Shown one piece after another: positions 1 to 7,248 of a stretch of DNA of 17,893 nt. The notes under the pieces were generated by a model. That model worked only from the letters and a program-made list of their open reading frames with translations. It made no database searches and was not told the origin of the DNA. The DNA comes from an uncultured Paracoccus sp. (GTDB lineage Bacteria > Pseudomonadota > Alphaproteobacteria > Rhodobacterales > Rhodobacteraceae): positions 1 through 17,893 of the forward strand of contig NZ_CAMIOH010000047.1 of the NCBI RefSeq assembly GCF_946221145.1. The letters are read 5' to 3'. Positions within the stretch are counted from its first letter, which is position 1, and every line of letters starts with the position of its first letter. The position numbers were made by a program, and so were the translations under genes.

Positions 1-526
1 GGCGCTTGGTGATGATGTTCACCACGCCGCCCGACGACCCCGAACCGTAACGCGCTGCCGCAGGCCCGCGCAGAACCTCGATCCGTTCGATCAGTTCGGG
101 GGCGACCCAGTTCGAATCGCCGCGCGTGTCGCGTTCGCCCGCCCGGCCCATCTTGGCCGAATTGCGCGCCAGAACCGGCTTGCCGTCGATCAGGATCAGG
201 GTGTTTTCCGGCCCCATGCCGCGAATGTCGATCTGGCGGTTGTTGCCGTATTGCCCCGAGGCCGAGTTGCCGGTCAGGTTCACGCCCGGCATCTTGCGGA
301 CGATTTCGGAGATGTCGTTGGCGACCGGGGTCTTTTCCAGCTCCTCGGCGGTGATGGTCGAGGCGCCGAGCGCCTGCTTGGCCTGTTCTTCGGCGGTCAG
401 GACGATTTCCTCGAGCACCGTGACATCGGCTGTGTCCTGGGCATGGACCGGTGCGACCACCAGACCCACCGACATGAGAAGCGACAGCGACGTGCCAGAC
501 ACAAGCCGCGAATGAAAGGTCGCCAT
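1..526 (-). CDS. fepA: FepA/PfeA-type TonB-dependent catecholate siderophore receptor, N-terminal part
   Basis: Outer-membrane receptor that takes up ferric catecholate siderophores using TonB energy. The window holds the first 175 codons; the barrel lies beyond the left edge. A signal peptide ends at about residue 29 (PVHA, then QDTAD). A TonB-box-like stretch (TVLEEIVL, about 36-43) follows. The plug domain then carries motifs characteristic of ferric-enterobactin receptors: PGVNLTGNSASGQ, NNRQIDIRGMGPENT, LILIDGKPV, RGERDTRGDSNWV, IERIEVLRGPAAARYGSG and GGVVNIITKR. These are much closer to FepA/PfeA than to hydroxamate or heme receptors. The ATG at 526 follows a strong ribosome site (AAAGGAG, 7 nt spacing). 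The gene is divergent from a two-component system, as pfeA is next to pfeRS in Pseudomonas. Family assignment is firm. The exact ligand (enterobactin versus a related triscatechol) is inferred. Confidence 0.93.
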   Translation of the reverse strand, partial: MATFHSRLVSGTSLSLLMSVGLVVAPVHAQDTADVTVLEEIVLTAEEQAKQALGASTITAEELEKTPVANDISEIVRKMPGVNLTGNSASGQYGNNRQIDIRGMGPENTLILIDGKPVLARNSAKMGRAGERDTRGDSNWVAPELIERIEVLRGPAAARYGSGSSGGVVNIITKR

Positions 527-613
527 GACAAGGCTCCTTTTTTTCCAACTGGGATTTCTGGCTGGCTGTGCGCGGGCTTCTGAAGCGGCTTCAACCATTC
601 GTGAGCGGCGTTA

Positions 614-642
614 ACAATATTCCTGACTAAATAACTTGTCGC
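614..642 (-). promoter_or_regulatory. Putative promoter of the receptor gene, with shared ATATTCCTGA element
   Basis: Read on the minus strand there is a possible -35 (GCGACA, 637-642), a 17-nt spacer and a -10 (TATTGT, 614-619), giving a leader of about 80 nt before the receptor ATG. The spacer and -10 region contain a 10-mer (ATATTCCTGA on the plus strand, 617-626) found again at 7187-7196 upstream of the propeller operon. The AT-rich dip is clear against the GC-rich surroundings. The match to the TGA-N9-TCA operator is only partial here (TGA-N9-TTG). Confidence 0.4.
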
Positions 643-717
643 AAAATGTCTGAATGTCACAGTTCTGCATCAGCCCCGCTCTCGTCTGACCGTGCGGCCT
701 GGGCTAGGCTGCGGCGC

Positions 718-1437
718 ATGACGGATGCCTATTCACCCCTGATCCTGATCGTCGATGACGCGCGCGATATCCGCGACCCGCTTGCCGCCTTTCTGTCGCG
801 GCAGGGGTTCCGCACCCGCACCGCCGCCAACGCTGCCGAAGCACGCCCCCTGCTGGATGCGGGCGGCGCCAATCTGGCGATCATCGACATCATGATGCCT
901 GGCGAAAGCGGGCTGAGCCTCTGCGCCCATGTCACCCAGACCAGCCGCATCCCGGTGATCCTGCTGTCGGCCTGTGCCGAGGAAACCGACCGGATCCGGG
1001 GCCTGGATCACGGCGCCGATGACTATGTGACCAAGCCCTTCAGCCCGCGCGAACTGATCGCCCGGATTCGCGCGATCCTGCGGCGCGTTCCGGCCGAACG
1101 GCCCTCGGTTCCGTCCGAACGGCGGCGCTTTGGCCGCCTTGTCCACGATCCGGGCCGGTCGCTGCTGACCGATGACCAGGGCCGGGCCATCGAATTGACC
1201 ACGGGCGAAAACCGGCTGCTGGGCACCTTGCTGGATCATGCCGGGCAGACCGTGTCGCGCGCGCGGCTTCTGGAACTGATGCGCGGACGCAGCCCCCGCG
1301 CCTATGACCGGGCGGTGGACAACACCGTCAGCCGGTTGCGCCGCAAGATCGGCGACGAAGGCCGGCCCGCGCAGGTGATCGTGACCGAATGGGGCGGCGG
1401 CTATCGGCTGGTCGGCGCGGTCGAGACGCTGGCATGA
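718..1437 (+). CDS. OmpR/PhoB-family response regulator (PfeR-like context)
   Basis: DNA-binding response regulator of 239 residues. The receiver domain (about 8-120) has the acidic pair D13/D14, phospho-acceptor D57 in IIDIMMPG, S84 and the conserved lysine K106 in the KPF motif. A C-terminal winged-helix domain follows (about 135-230), with the typical DNTVSRLRRKIG recognition helix and a WGGGYRL end. The start at ATG 718 places the first beta strand a few residues in, as is usual; an in-frame ATG at 646 would add 24 residues not typical of the family. The gene overlaps the kinase start by 4 bp (ATGA), so the two are translationally coupled. Its position divergent from a FepA/PfeA receptor suggests it activates that receptor when the ferric siderophore is sensed, as PfeR does. 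This role is inferred from context. Confidence 0.9.
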   Translation: MTDAYSPLILIVDDARDIRDPLAAFLSRQGFRTRTAANAAEARPLLDAGGANLAIIDIMMPGESGLSLCAHVTQTSRIPVILLSACAEETDRIRGLDHGADDYVTKPFSPRELIARIRAILRRVPAERPSVPSERRRFGRLVHDPGRSLLTDDQGRAIELTTGENRLLGTLLDHAGQTVSRARLLELMRGRSPRAYDRAVDNTVSRLRRKIGDEGRPAQVIVTEWGGGYRLVGAVETLA

Positions 1438-2783
1438 CCCGCCACCGCTGGCGCCCGCCCCGCCTGGCCACGCAATTCGCGTTGCTGCTGCTGGTGTCGC
1501 TGCTGACGATCAACGCCATCGCCGCGCTTGTCCTGGCGCGCGAAGGCACGGATTTCGACCGCGCCGTCCGCGTGCAGCGCGACATGGGGCGGCTGGTCGC
1601 GCTTGTCGGCACGCTGGAGGACGTGGACCGCGCCATCGGGGCGGAGATCGTCGCCAGCAGCGGCACCGGCTATACCCGGTTTTCCATCGCACCGGATCCG
1701 ATCATCCCCGTCGGGGCATCGCCCCTGCGGGACATCGAGCGCGACATCGCCCGGGAACTGCCGGACCATCAGGTCCGCGTGGTCGATCCGGGCACGGTCT
1801 CTGGCCGGGATGCGCTGCTGTTGATGTCGCTGCGCCTGAACACCGGTGCGTTCGCGGGGCAATGGCTGAATACGCTGGTCTATCCGCTGCCCGCCTCGAC
1901 CGCGTGGCGACAGAAGATCGGGTTCTTCGTGCCGCTGGCGGCCTCGGTTCTGGGGACGATGGCGGTGGCGCTGATCCTGACGCGGCGGATGACGCGGCCC
2001 TTGCGGGAACTGGCGGCGGCGGCCCTGGCGGCGGGGCGGGGCGATCACGGCGTCCGGATCGCCGAGACCGGCGCGCGGGAACTGCGCGAGGTGGCGGCGG
2101 CCTTCAACCGGATGCAGCGCGACATCGCCGATTTCGACGCCGAGCGGATCAGGATGCTGGCGGCCATTGGCCACGACCTGCGCACCCCCATCACCGGCCT
2201 GCGCATCCGCGCCGAGATGGTCGAGGATGACGACACCCGTGACGCGATGATCCGCACCCTGGACGACATGACGGTGATGGCGAACGACCTGCTGCAAGAC
2301 GCGCGCCGGATCCACACGGCCGAGACGCCGCGCGCCACCGACCTGTCGGCGCTGACGGCGGCGCTGTGCCGGGACCGGGGCGCGGCGTTCGGCGCATCGG
2401 ACCCTGCTGTCGCGATGATCCGGCGGGTCGCCCTGTCGCGCGCCATCGGCAACCTGATCGACAACGCCCTGCGCTATGCCGGGACGGCCGAGGCCTGCGT
2501 GGCGCGCGATGGCGACCGGATCGCCGTGACCGTGCGCGACCGGGGTCCGGGGATCGACCCGGCGATCCTGGATGCGGTGACAAAACCGTTCTTTCGTGGC
2601 GAAGCCAGCCGCAATGCAGAGACCGGCGGCACCGGGCTGGGCCTTGCCATCGCCCGCACCATCGCCCGCGCCCATGGCGGCGACCTGAGCCTGCAGAACC
2701 GCGCGGGCGGCGGGCTGTCGGCGCGGATCACGCTGCCGGCGTCAGATCTCGGCGTCGATCAGGACCGTGATGCGGCCTTGTGA
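1434..2783 (+). CDS. Sensor histidine kinase (PfeS-like context)
   Basis: Membrane-bound sensor kinase of 449 residues, partner of the preceding regulator. TM1 spans about 13-35 and TM2 about 162-183. They enclose a periplasmic sensor region of roughly 125 residues with no family I recognise. A HAMP segment follows (about 184-237). The dimerisation helix has H247 in GHDLRTP. The ATPase domain has the N box (NLIDNALRYA, N340/N344), G1 (DRGPGI, 369-374) and G2 (GGTGLGLAI, 398-406), so it looks catalytically complete. The ATG at 1434 lies inside the regulator stop (ATGA). The 3' end overlaps the convergent transporter ATPase gene by 42 bp (2742-2783). The ligand is not readable from sequence; periplasmic ferric siderophore is the hypothesis from context. 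Confidence 0.9.
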   Translation: MTRHRWRPPRLATQFALLLLVSLLTINAIAALVLAREGTDFDRAVRVQRDMGRLVALVGTLEDVDRAIGAEIVASSGTGYTRFSIAPDPIIPVGASPLRDIERDIARELPDHQVRVVDPGTVSGRDALLLMSLRLNTGAFAGQWLNTLVYPLPASTAWRQKIGFFVPLAASVLGTMAVALILTRRMTRPLRELAAAALAAGRGDHGVRIAETGARELREVAAAFNRMQRDIADFDAERIRMLAAIGHDLRTPITGLRIRAEMVEDDDTRDAMIRTLDDMTVMANDLLQDARRIHTAETPRATDLSALTAALCRDRGAAFGASDPAVAMIRRVALSRAIGNLIDNALRYAGTAEACVARDGDRIAVTVRDRGPGIDPAILDAVTKPFFRGEASRNAETGGTGLGLAIARTIARAHGGDLSLQNRAGGGLSARITLPASDLGVDQDRDAAL

Positions 2784-3533
2784 ACAGCGTTCGACGCGGG
2801 CGCGGACGCCGTAAACCTCGGCCAGCATGGCGGGGGTCAGCACGTCGGCGGGATGGCCGCTGGCGTGCAGCGCGCCCCGATGCAGCAACACGATCCGGTC
2901 GGCCCATTGCGCGGCCATGGCCAGATCGTGCAGCACCGCGACGACGATCCGGCCCTCGGCGGCAAGCGCGCGCAATTCGCCCAGCAACCGCACCTGCCGC
3001 GCCAGATCAAGCGCGCTTGTCGGTTCGTCCAGCAACAGCAGGCGCGGATCGCGGACGATGGCCTGCGCCAGGCTGACCATCTGCCGCTGCCCGCCCGACA
3101 ACTGGTCCAGCGGCTCGAGCGCCAGATCGGCGATGCCCAGCCGGTCCAGCACCGCCATGGCCCGCCCATCACCCTGCGCACCACCCTGCCCGCCACCCTG
3201 TCCCGCCAGCCCGTCCCCGCCCGCCCGCAGCGCGGCAATGACGCTTTCCAGCACCACCAGCGACGACCCGGACGGCAGTGCCTGCGGCATCACCCCGATC
3301 AGCCGCGCCCGCTGCCGGATCGGCATCCGCGCCAGATCCGCGCCGCCAAGCGCGATCTGGCCGCGATAGGGGGCCAATTGGGCGATGGCGCGCAGCAGCG
3401 TCGATTTCCCGGCGGCATTGGGACCGGCCAGCACCGTCACCTGCCCCGGCGCCAGATCCGGCAGGGTCAGGCCGCGCAGCACCGGGCGGCGGCCATAGGA
3501 CAGGCTGACATCGCGGATCTCCAGCCCGCTCAT
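2742..3533 (-). CDS. Iron-siderophore ABC transporter ATP-binding protein (FepC/FecE family)
   Basis: Cytoplasmic ATPase of 263 residues that powers inner-membrane import of the ferric siderophore. Visible motifs: Walker A GPNAAGKST (37-45), Q-loop Q84, signature LSGGQR (145-150), Walker B LLLLDEP with E170, and H-loop H202. Between about 105 and 122 the helical domain carries a Gly/Gln-rich insert (GGDGLAGQGGGQGGAQGDG) that is unusual for FepC and looks like local repeat expansion. The ATG at 3533 overlaps the permease stop by 4 bp, indicating translational coupling. It is the last gene of the minus-strand transport operon, and its end overlaps the convergent kinase gene. Confidence 0.93.
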   Translation of the reverse strand: MSGLEIRDVSLSYGRRPVLRGLTLPDLAPGQVTVLAGPNAAGKSTLLRAIAQLAPYRGQIALGGADLARMPIRQRARLIGVMPQALPSGSSLVVLESVIAALRAGGDGLAGQGGGQGGAQGDGRAMAVLDRLGIADLALEPLDQLSGGQRQMVSLAQAIVRDPRLLLLDEPTSALDLARQVRLLGELRALAAEGRIVVAVLHDLAMAAQWADRIVLLHRGALHASGHPADVLTPAMLAEVYGVRARVERCSQGRITVLIDAEI

Positions 3534-4588
3534 CGCCGCGCGCGCCCGCGCAGGATCAGCCAGAAGAACACCGGCAGCCCGATCAGCGACGTGAGCAGCC
3601 CCACCGGCAGCAGCACCCCCGGCACCACCATCTTGGACAGCGTCGAGGCCAGCGACATCACCACCGCCCCGGTCAGCAGGCTGGCGGGCAGGAAGAAGCG
3701 GTGATCCTCGCCCACCAGCATCCGGGCGATATGCGGCCCGGCCAGCCCGACAAAGCCGATCACGCCGACCAGCGACACGGCGGTCGCGGCCAGCAGGCTG
3801 ACCCGCAGCAGCGTCCAGCGGCGCAGCGCATCGACGTTGACGCCAAAGCTGCGGGCCTGATCCTCGCCCAGCCGCAGGGCTGTCAACTGCCAGGCGGCGC
3901 GCAGCGAAAACGGCAGGCAGGCGGCCAGCACCAGCCCAAGCGCCGTCACCCCCTGCCAGCTGGCCGCCGACAGGCTGCCCATGGTCCAGAACACCAGCTG
4001 TTGCAGCGCATCGGCCGAGGCCACGAATTGCAGGATCGACAGAAAGGCCCCCGCCGAGAAGTTCAGCGCGATGCCGAACAGGATCAGCACCTCGGGGCCG
4101 CCGCCGCGGATCCGGCCCAGCAGTTGCAGCAGCATCAGCGCCCCAAGCGCGAACAGGAAGGCATTGGCGGAAATCGACCATTGCGGCGGCAGAAAGGGCA
4201 GGCTCAGCCCCAGCACGATGGCCGCCGCCGCGCCCAGGGCCGCCGCCGCCGACACGCCCAGCGTGAACGGCTCGGCCAGGGGGTTTTCCAGCACCGTCTG
4301 CATTTCCGCCCCCGACAGCGCCAGCGCCGCGCCCACCAGCAGCGCCAGAACCGCGACCGGCAGGCGGACCTGCCAGACGATCACCTCGGTCGCGCGCGAG
4401 ACATCGGCGCCCGCCAGGGCGCGCAGCGTGTCGGCCAGCGGCAGCCCGGCGGGGCCGGTCATCAGGTCCACGACCACGCCAAGCGCCGCCATGGCCAGCA
4501 GCACCGCCACCAGCACCGCGCGCCGCCGGTTCTGCCGGTGATAGCGGTCCAGCAGCGCGCCGCCTGTTACCGATTGTCGATCCACCAT
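3530..4588 (-). CDS. FecCD-family iron-siderophore ABC permease
   Basis: Inner-membrane permease of 352 residues in the BtuC/FepD/FhuB-type fold. Hydrophobic segments throughout fit about nine or ten membrane helices. Family motifs include WQVRLPVAVLALLVGAALALSG near the N-terminus, QTVLENPLAEPFTLG, and the ATPase-coupling stretch FVGLAGPHIARMLVGEDHR near the C-terminus. Only one permease gene is present in the operon, so a homodimeric channel is likely, unlike the FepD/FepG pair of enterobacteria. The ATG at 4588 overlaps the end of the binding-protein gene by 22 bp and is preceded by GGACGGG. The 3' end overlaps the ATPase start (ATGA). Confidence 0.93.
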   Translation of the reverse strand: MVDRQSVTGGALLDRYHRQNRRRAVLVAVLLAMAALGVVVDLMTGPAGLPLADTLRALAGADVSRATEVIVWQVRLPVAVLALLVGAALALSGAEMQTVLENPLAEPFTLGVSAAAALGAAAAIVLGLSLPFLPPQWSISANAFLFALGALMLLQLLGRIRGGGPEVLILFGIALNFSAGAFLSILQFVASADALQQLVFWTMGSLSAASWQGVTALGLVLAACLPFSLRAAWQLTALRLGEDQARSFGVNVDALRRWTLLRVSLLAATAVSLVGVIGFVGLAGPHIARMLVGEDHRFFLPASLLTGAVVMSLASTLSKMVVPGVLLPVGLLTSLIGLPVFFWLILRGRARR

Positions 4589-5652
4589 GTCCCGTCCACT
4601 GTTACCGGCGAAAACCGCGCCTCGATTTCGGCCAGGGTGGCGGCGGGGTCAAGATCCGCGAACAGGTCCGGGTGAAAGGTCTTGGCCAGATATTCGATCA
4701 GCGCGATATGGATCGGGGAATCGTTGAACATGTGCCAGACGCCCGCCGCATGGCCGTTCCGGACGGCGGACAGCGCGCTGAAGCCCGGCGCGCGGATCAG
4801 CGCGTCAAAGGTCCGCTGCGCCTGATCGGCGCCGACCCCCGACCCCAGCACCAGCCCGCCCCGCGCCGCCATATGCGTGCCGCCGGTCGCGACATAGAAT
4901 TCGGGATCGGCGCCGATCAGGTATTCCAGGCTGACATTGGCCTGCACGCCCGTGGCGGTCGAGGCGATGTTGCGCCCGCCCGCCGTGGTGATGAAGTCGT
5001 GAAACACCCCCTGTCCGACCGTCGAGCAGCAGTTCTGCGCGGCGGCATGGACGTGAAAGAACACGCCGGGCCGGTCGATCGCCGGATCGGCCAGACGGGT
5101 CCGAATCCGGTCAAGCCGCTGCTGATAGAACTGCGCAAAGTCCTCGGCCCGCGCCTCGGCCCCGGTCAGCTTGCCCAGGATGCGCAGGCTGGGAATCGAA
5201 TTTTCCTGGGGATGGGAAAAGAAATCGACAAAGACCACCGGGATGCCCGCCGCCTGAATCTGGTCGCGGGCGCGGATCATCGCCGGATCCCTGGCGTCCA
5301 TCAGCGACATGACCAGCAGGTCCGGCTGCAAGGCGATGACGCTTTCGGCGGAAATGCTGCGGGCGCCGCCGCCGACCGTCTGGATGGCGTCTATGGCCGG
5401 GAATTTCGCGCGATAGGCCGCCATGGTCGGGTCGTCCAGGGCGCGTTCCAGCCGCCAGCCCGCCACCAGCGACACCGGATCGTCATGGATCAGGCCCAGC
5501 ACCGACAGGTGCCGCCCTTCGCCCAGCACGATCCGGTCGGCGGGCTGGGGGATGGTGACGCTGCGGTCCAGGATATCGGTGACGGTGATCTGGGCAAGCG
5601 CCGGAAAGCCAAGGCCGGTGCAGACCGCAAGGACAAGGGAACGCAGAAGCAT
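4567..5652 (-). CDS. Periplasmic iron-siderophore binding protein (ABC transporter component)
   Basis: Secreted binding protein of 361 residues that would deliver ferric siderophore to the FecCD permease. A clear signal peptide ends at about residue 20 (GFPALA, then QITV). The type III binding-protein fold is indicated by the early ITDxxDRxVTIP-like segment (TVTDILDRSVTIPQPADRI), the ALQPDLLVMS strand and the long inter-lobe helix (RILGKLTGAEARAEDFAQFY). A vicinal cysteine pair (C208/C209 in QNCCSTVG) lies in the second lobe. The ATG at 5652 is chosen because it starts the signal peptide and is preceded by AAGGAAAG; an upstream in-frame extension lacks these features. It follows the propeller gene by 52 bp, with a strong hairpin in the gap. 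Confidence 0.92.
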   Translation of the reverse strand: MLLRSLVLAVCTGLGFPALAQITVTDILDRSVTIPQPADRIVLGEGRHLSVLGLIHDDPVSLVAGWRLERALDDPTMAAYRAKFPAIDAIQTVGGGARSISAESVIALQPDLLVMSLMDARDPAMIRARDQIQAAGIPVVFVDFFSHPQENSIPSLRILGKLTGAEARAEDFAQFYQQRLDRIRTRLADPAIDRPGVFFHVHAAAQNCCSTVGQGVFHDFITTAGGRNIASTATGVQANVSLEYLIGADPEFYVATGGTHMAARGGLVLGSGVGADQAQRTFDALIRAPGFSALSAVRNGHAAGVWHMFNDSPIHIALIEYLAKTFHPDLFADLDPAATLAEIEARFSPVTVDGTWWIDNR

Positions 5653-5671
5653 GGGCTTTCCTTCGATGGGC

Positions 5672-5695
5672 GGCGCGGGCCGTGACGCCCGCGCC
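5672..5695 (-). other. Intercistronic GC hairpin between propeller and binding-protein genes
   Basis: A perfect 9-bp GC stem (GGCGCGGGC at 5672-5680 with GCCCGCGCC at 5687-5695) encloses a 6-nt loop. It sits 9 bases past the propeller stop codon and just upstream of the binding-protein ribosome site. No U-run follows in the minus-strand direction, so it is not a canonical terminator. It could stabilise the upstream mRNA or partly attenuate, setting different levels of propeller and transporter. Confidence 0.6.
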
Positions 5696-5704
5696 CGTGT
5701 CGGA

Positions 5705-7111
5705 TCAGTCGGCGGCGTGGATGCGCCACACGCGGTCGCCCGCCTCGTCGTTTTCACCGCGCGACTTGTTCACGGCATAGACATTGCCCTTGCCATCGGC
5801 GCGCAGCTGGTTCGGAAAGCTGCCCGCGTCCAGATTGGCGACGATCTGGCCCTGGGTATCCACGACCGTGATCGTGCCCGACCCGCGATTGGCGACGAAG
5901 GCGCGGCGGCTGACGGGTTCGAAGGTGACGTTCAGCGGCCCGGCGCCGATTTCCACGTCATGCAAGACCTCGCCCGTTTCCTCGCCGAGGATCAGCAGGT
6001 TGTCGGTCTTTTGCGAGGCGACGAAGATCAGCCCGTCCTGTGCGTCATAGGCCGCACCCGATGCCCCCTGCGCGCCCGGCGCCGGGATCACCTTCACGTC
6101 GCCGCTTTTCAGGTCGATCACGGCGGCTTCGGGCGTGTTCAGGCTGACGGTGACCAGCTTGCCGGCCGTGGCGTCCAGATCCAGGGCCATGGCCCCGAAT
6201 TCCTCGCCCCGGATCGCCGACTGCACGGTGATCGGCTCCAGCGGCTCCAGCGTCCTGGTATCGAAAACCAGGATCTCCGGGCCAAAGGAGGTGCTGACAT
6301 AGGCGCGGCCATTCGCCTCGTCGATCACCACGTCGCGGCTGTGGGTGGCGGTGCCGGGTTCGAACTGCTTGACCAGCGACAGGTCGTCCTGCCGATAGAC
6401 GGCCAGCGTGTTCTGCCGGGTATTGGTCACCCAGACCGTGCCGTTCGCATCATCGACCGCCACGCCATAGACGGCGAACAGCCCGCCATCGCTGCCATCC
6501 GCACGTGCAGGCGCGGGCGCGGGCGTGACCGAGGCGATGGTGTCCAGCGTGTCCGGGTTCACCTTCACAAGCGCCGAATCCTTGACCGGCGGACGCCCCA
6601 CGGCCGAGGCGACGAACAGCGCATCGGACTTCGGGCTGTAGGCCACCTGATACAGCCCGCGCGTCACCGGCTGGCTGAGGACGGTGAACCGGTCGGCCCC
6701 CGACACCGGAACCTGGGGCGAGACCTTCAGGTCCACCACGGTCGCGGCAGCCGGGTTTTCACCGATCACGACGATGGGCTGCAAGCCGGTCGCGGCTTCG
6801 GCATCCACGGTCAGGTCCAGGCTGAAGGTGCCGTCCTCGGCCACGGTGATCGGGCCGTCCGTGTTCAGCGCATGGGTGCCGCGCATCAGCGTGATCTGCT
6901 GGCCAGGGGTCAGATCCTCGCCCGAGATGGTGACCTGGGTGCCGGCATAGATCGGCGCGCGTTGGGGTGCGGCGGCCGAAACATTGCCGATGAACCCGTC
7001 CGAAGTCGGGGTAAAGATGGTTTCGGCGGCGACGGGGCCAGCGGCCAGCGACAGGGCCAGGACCGAGGCGCCCAAGAGGGCGCGGGCATGGCGACGGAAG
7101 GGGGTTGCCAT
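5705..7111 (-). CDS. Secreted YncE-like beta-propeller protein with N-terminal Ig-like domain
   Basis: Exported protein of 468 residues. The signal peptide ends at about residue 29 (GPVAA, then ETIF). Residues about 50-135 look like a small beta-sandwich (YAGTQVTISGEDLTPGQQITL, then DGTFSLDLTV). From about 145 to the end there are repeated blade signatures: VAVDDANGTVWVTNTRQNT, VVIDEANGRAYVSTSFG, YDAQDGLIFVASQKTD, FEPVSRRAFVANRGSGTITVVD and GKGNVYAVNK. These match a YncE/NHL-style seven-bladed propeller. The ATG at 7111 has a perfect AAGGAG ribosome site. It is the first gene of the siderophore transport operon, behind an iron-operator-like site. E. coli yncE is likewise linked to iron limitation and sits beside a TonB receptor gene. 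No enzymatic residues are evident, and its role in iron uptake is unknown. Confidence 0.85.
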   Translation of the reverse strand: MATPFRRHARALLGASVLALSLAAGPVAAETIFTPTSDGFIGNVSAAAPQRAPIYAGTQVTISGEDLTPGQQITLMRGTHALNTDGPITVAEDGTFSLDLTVDAEAATGLQPIVVIGENPAAATVVDLKVSPQVPVSGADRFTVLSQPVTRGLYQVAYSPKSDALFVASAVGRPPVKDSALVKVNPDTLDTIASVTPAPAPARADGSDGGLFAVYGVAVDDANGTVWVTNTRQNTLAVYRQDDLSLVKQFEPGTATHSRDVVIDEANGRAYVSTSFGPEILVFDTRTLEPLEPITVQSAIRGEEFGAMALDLDATAGKLVTVSLNTPEAAVIDLKSGDVKVIPAPGAQGASGAAYDAQDGLIFVASQKTDNLLILGEETGEVLHDVEIGAGPLNVTFEPVSRRAFVANRGSGTITVVDTQGQIVANLDAGSFPNQLRADGKGNVYAVNKSRGENDEAGDRVWRIHAAD

Positions 7112-7183
7112 CGTGATCTCCTTGAAGAATGGATCGGTTTTCAGGCTTGTCCGACGGGCGGGCTGGCTTCGATCGCGTGCAGC

Positions 7184-7209
7184 AGTATATTCCTGAGGAA
7201 GTTTGTCAA
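7184..7209. promoter_or_regulatory. Putative iron-responsive (RirA/IRO-type) operator between propeller and esterase genes
   Basis: The 137-bp divergent gap between propeller and esterase contains TGA-N9-TCA at 7194-7208, the pattern described for RirA IRO boxes in alphaproteobacteria. Overlapping it on the minus strand are a perfect -35 (TTGACA, 7204-7209) and TATACT (7184-7189), although their 14-nt spacing is short. The 10-mer ATATTCCTGA (7187-7196) is shared with the receptor promoter. It could control both divergent genes. Confidence 0.5.
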
Positions 7210-7248
7210 CCTTGGCAGGCGGGGAAATCGGGAAAGGATCGGGCGGGA

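Noticed and set aside
636..650. 15-mer (TTGTCGCAAAATGTC) repeated with one mismatch at 7336-7350
   Set aside because: The second copy is inside esterase coding sequence, and the match is explained by codons there; one shared 15-mer is weak evidence for a regulator site.
646..717. Upstream in-frame start that would lengthen the response regulator
   Set aside because: The added 24 residues do not resemble the family, and ATG 646 has no ribosome site and lies beside the receptor promoter.
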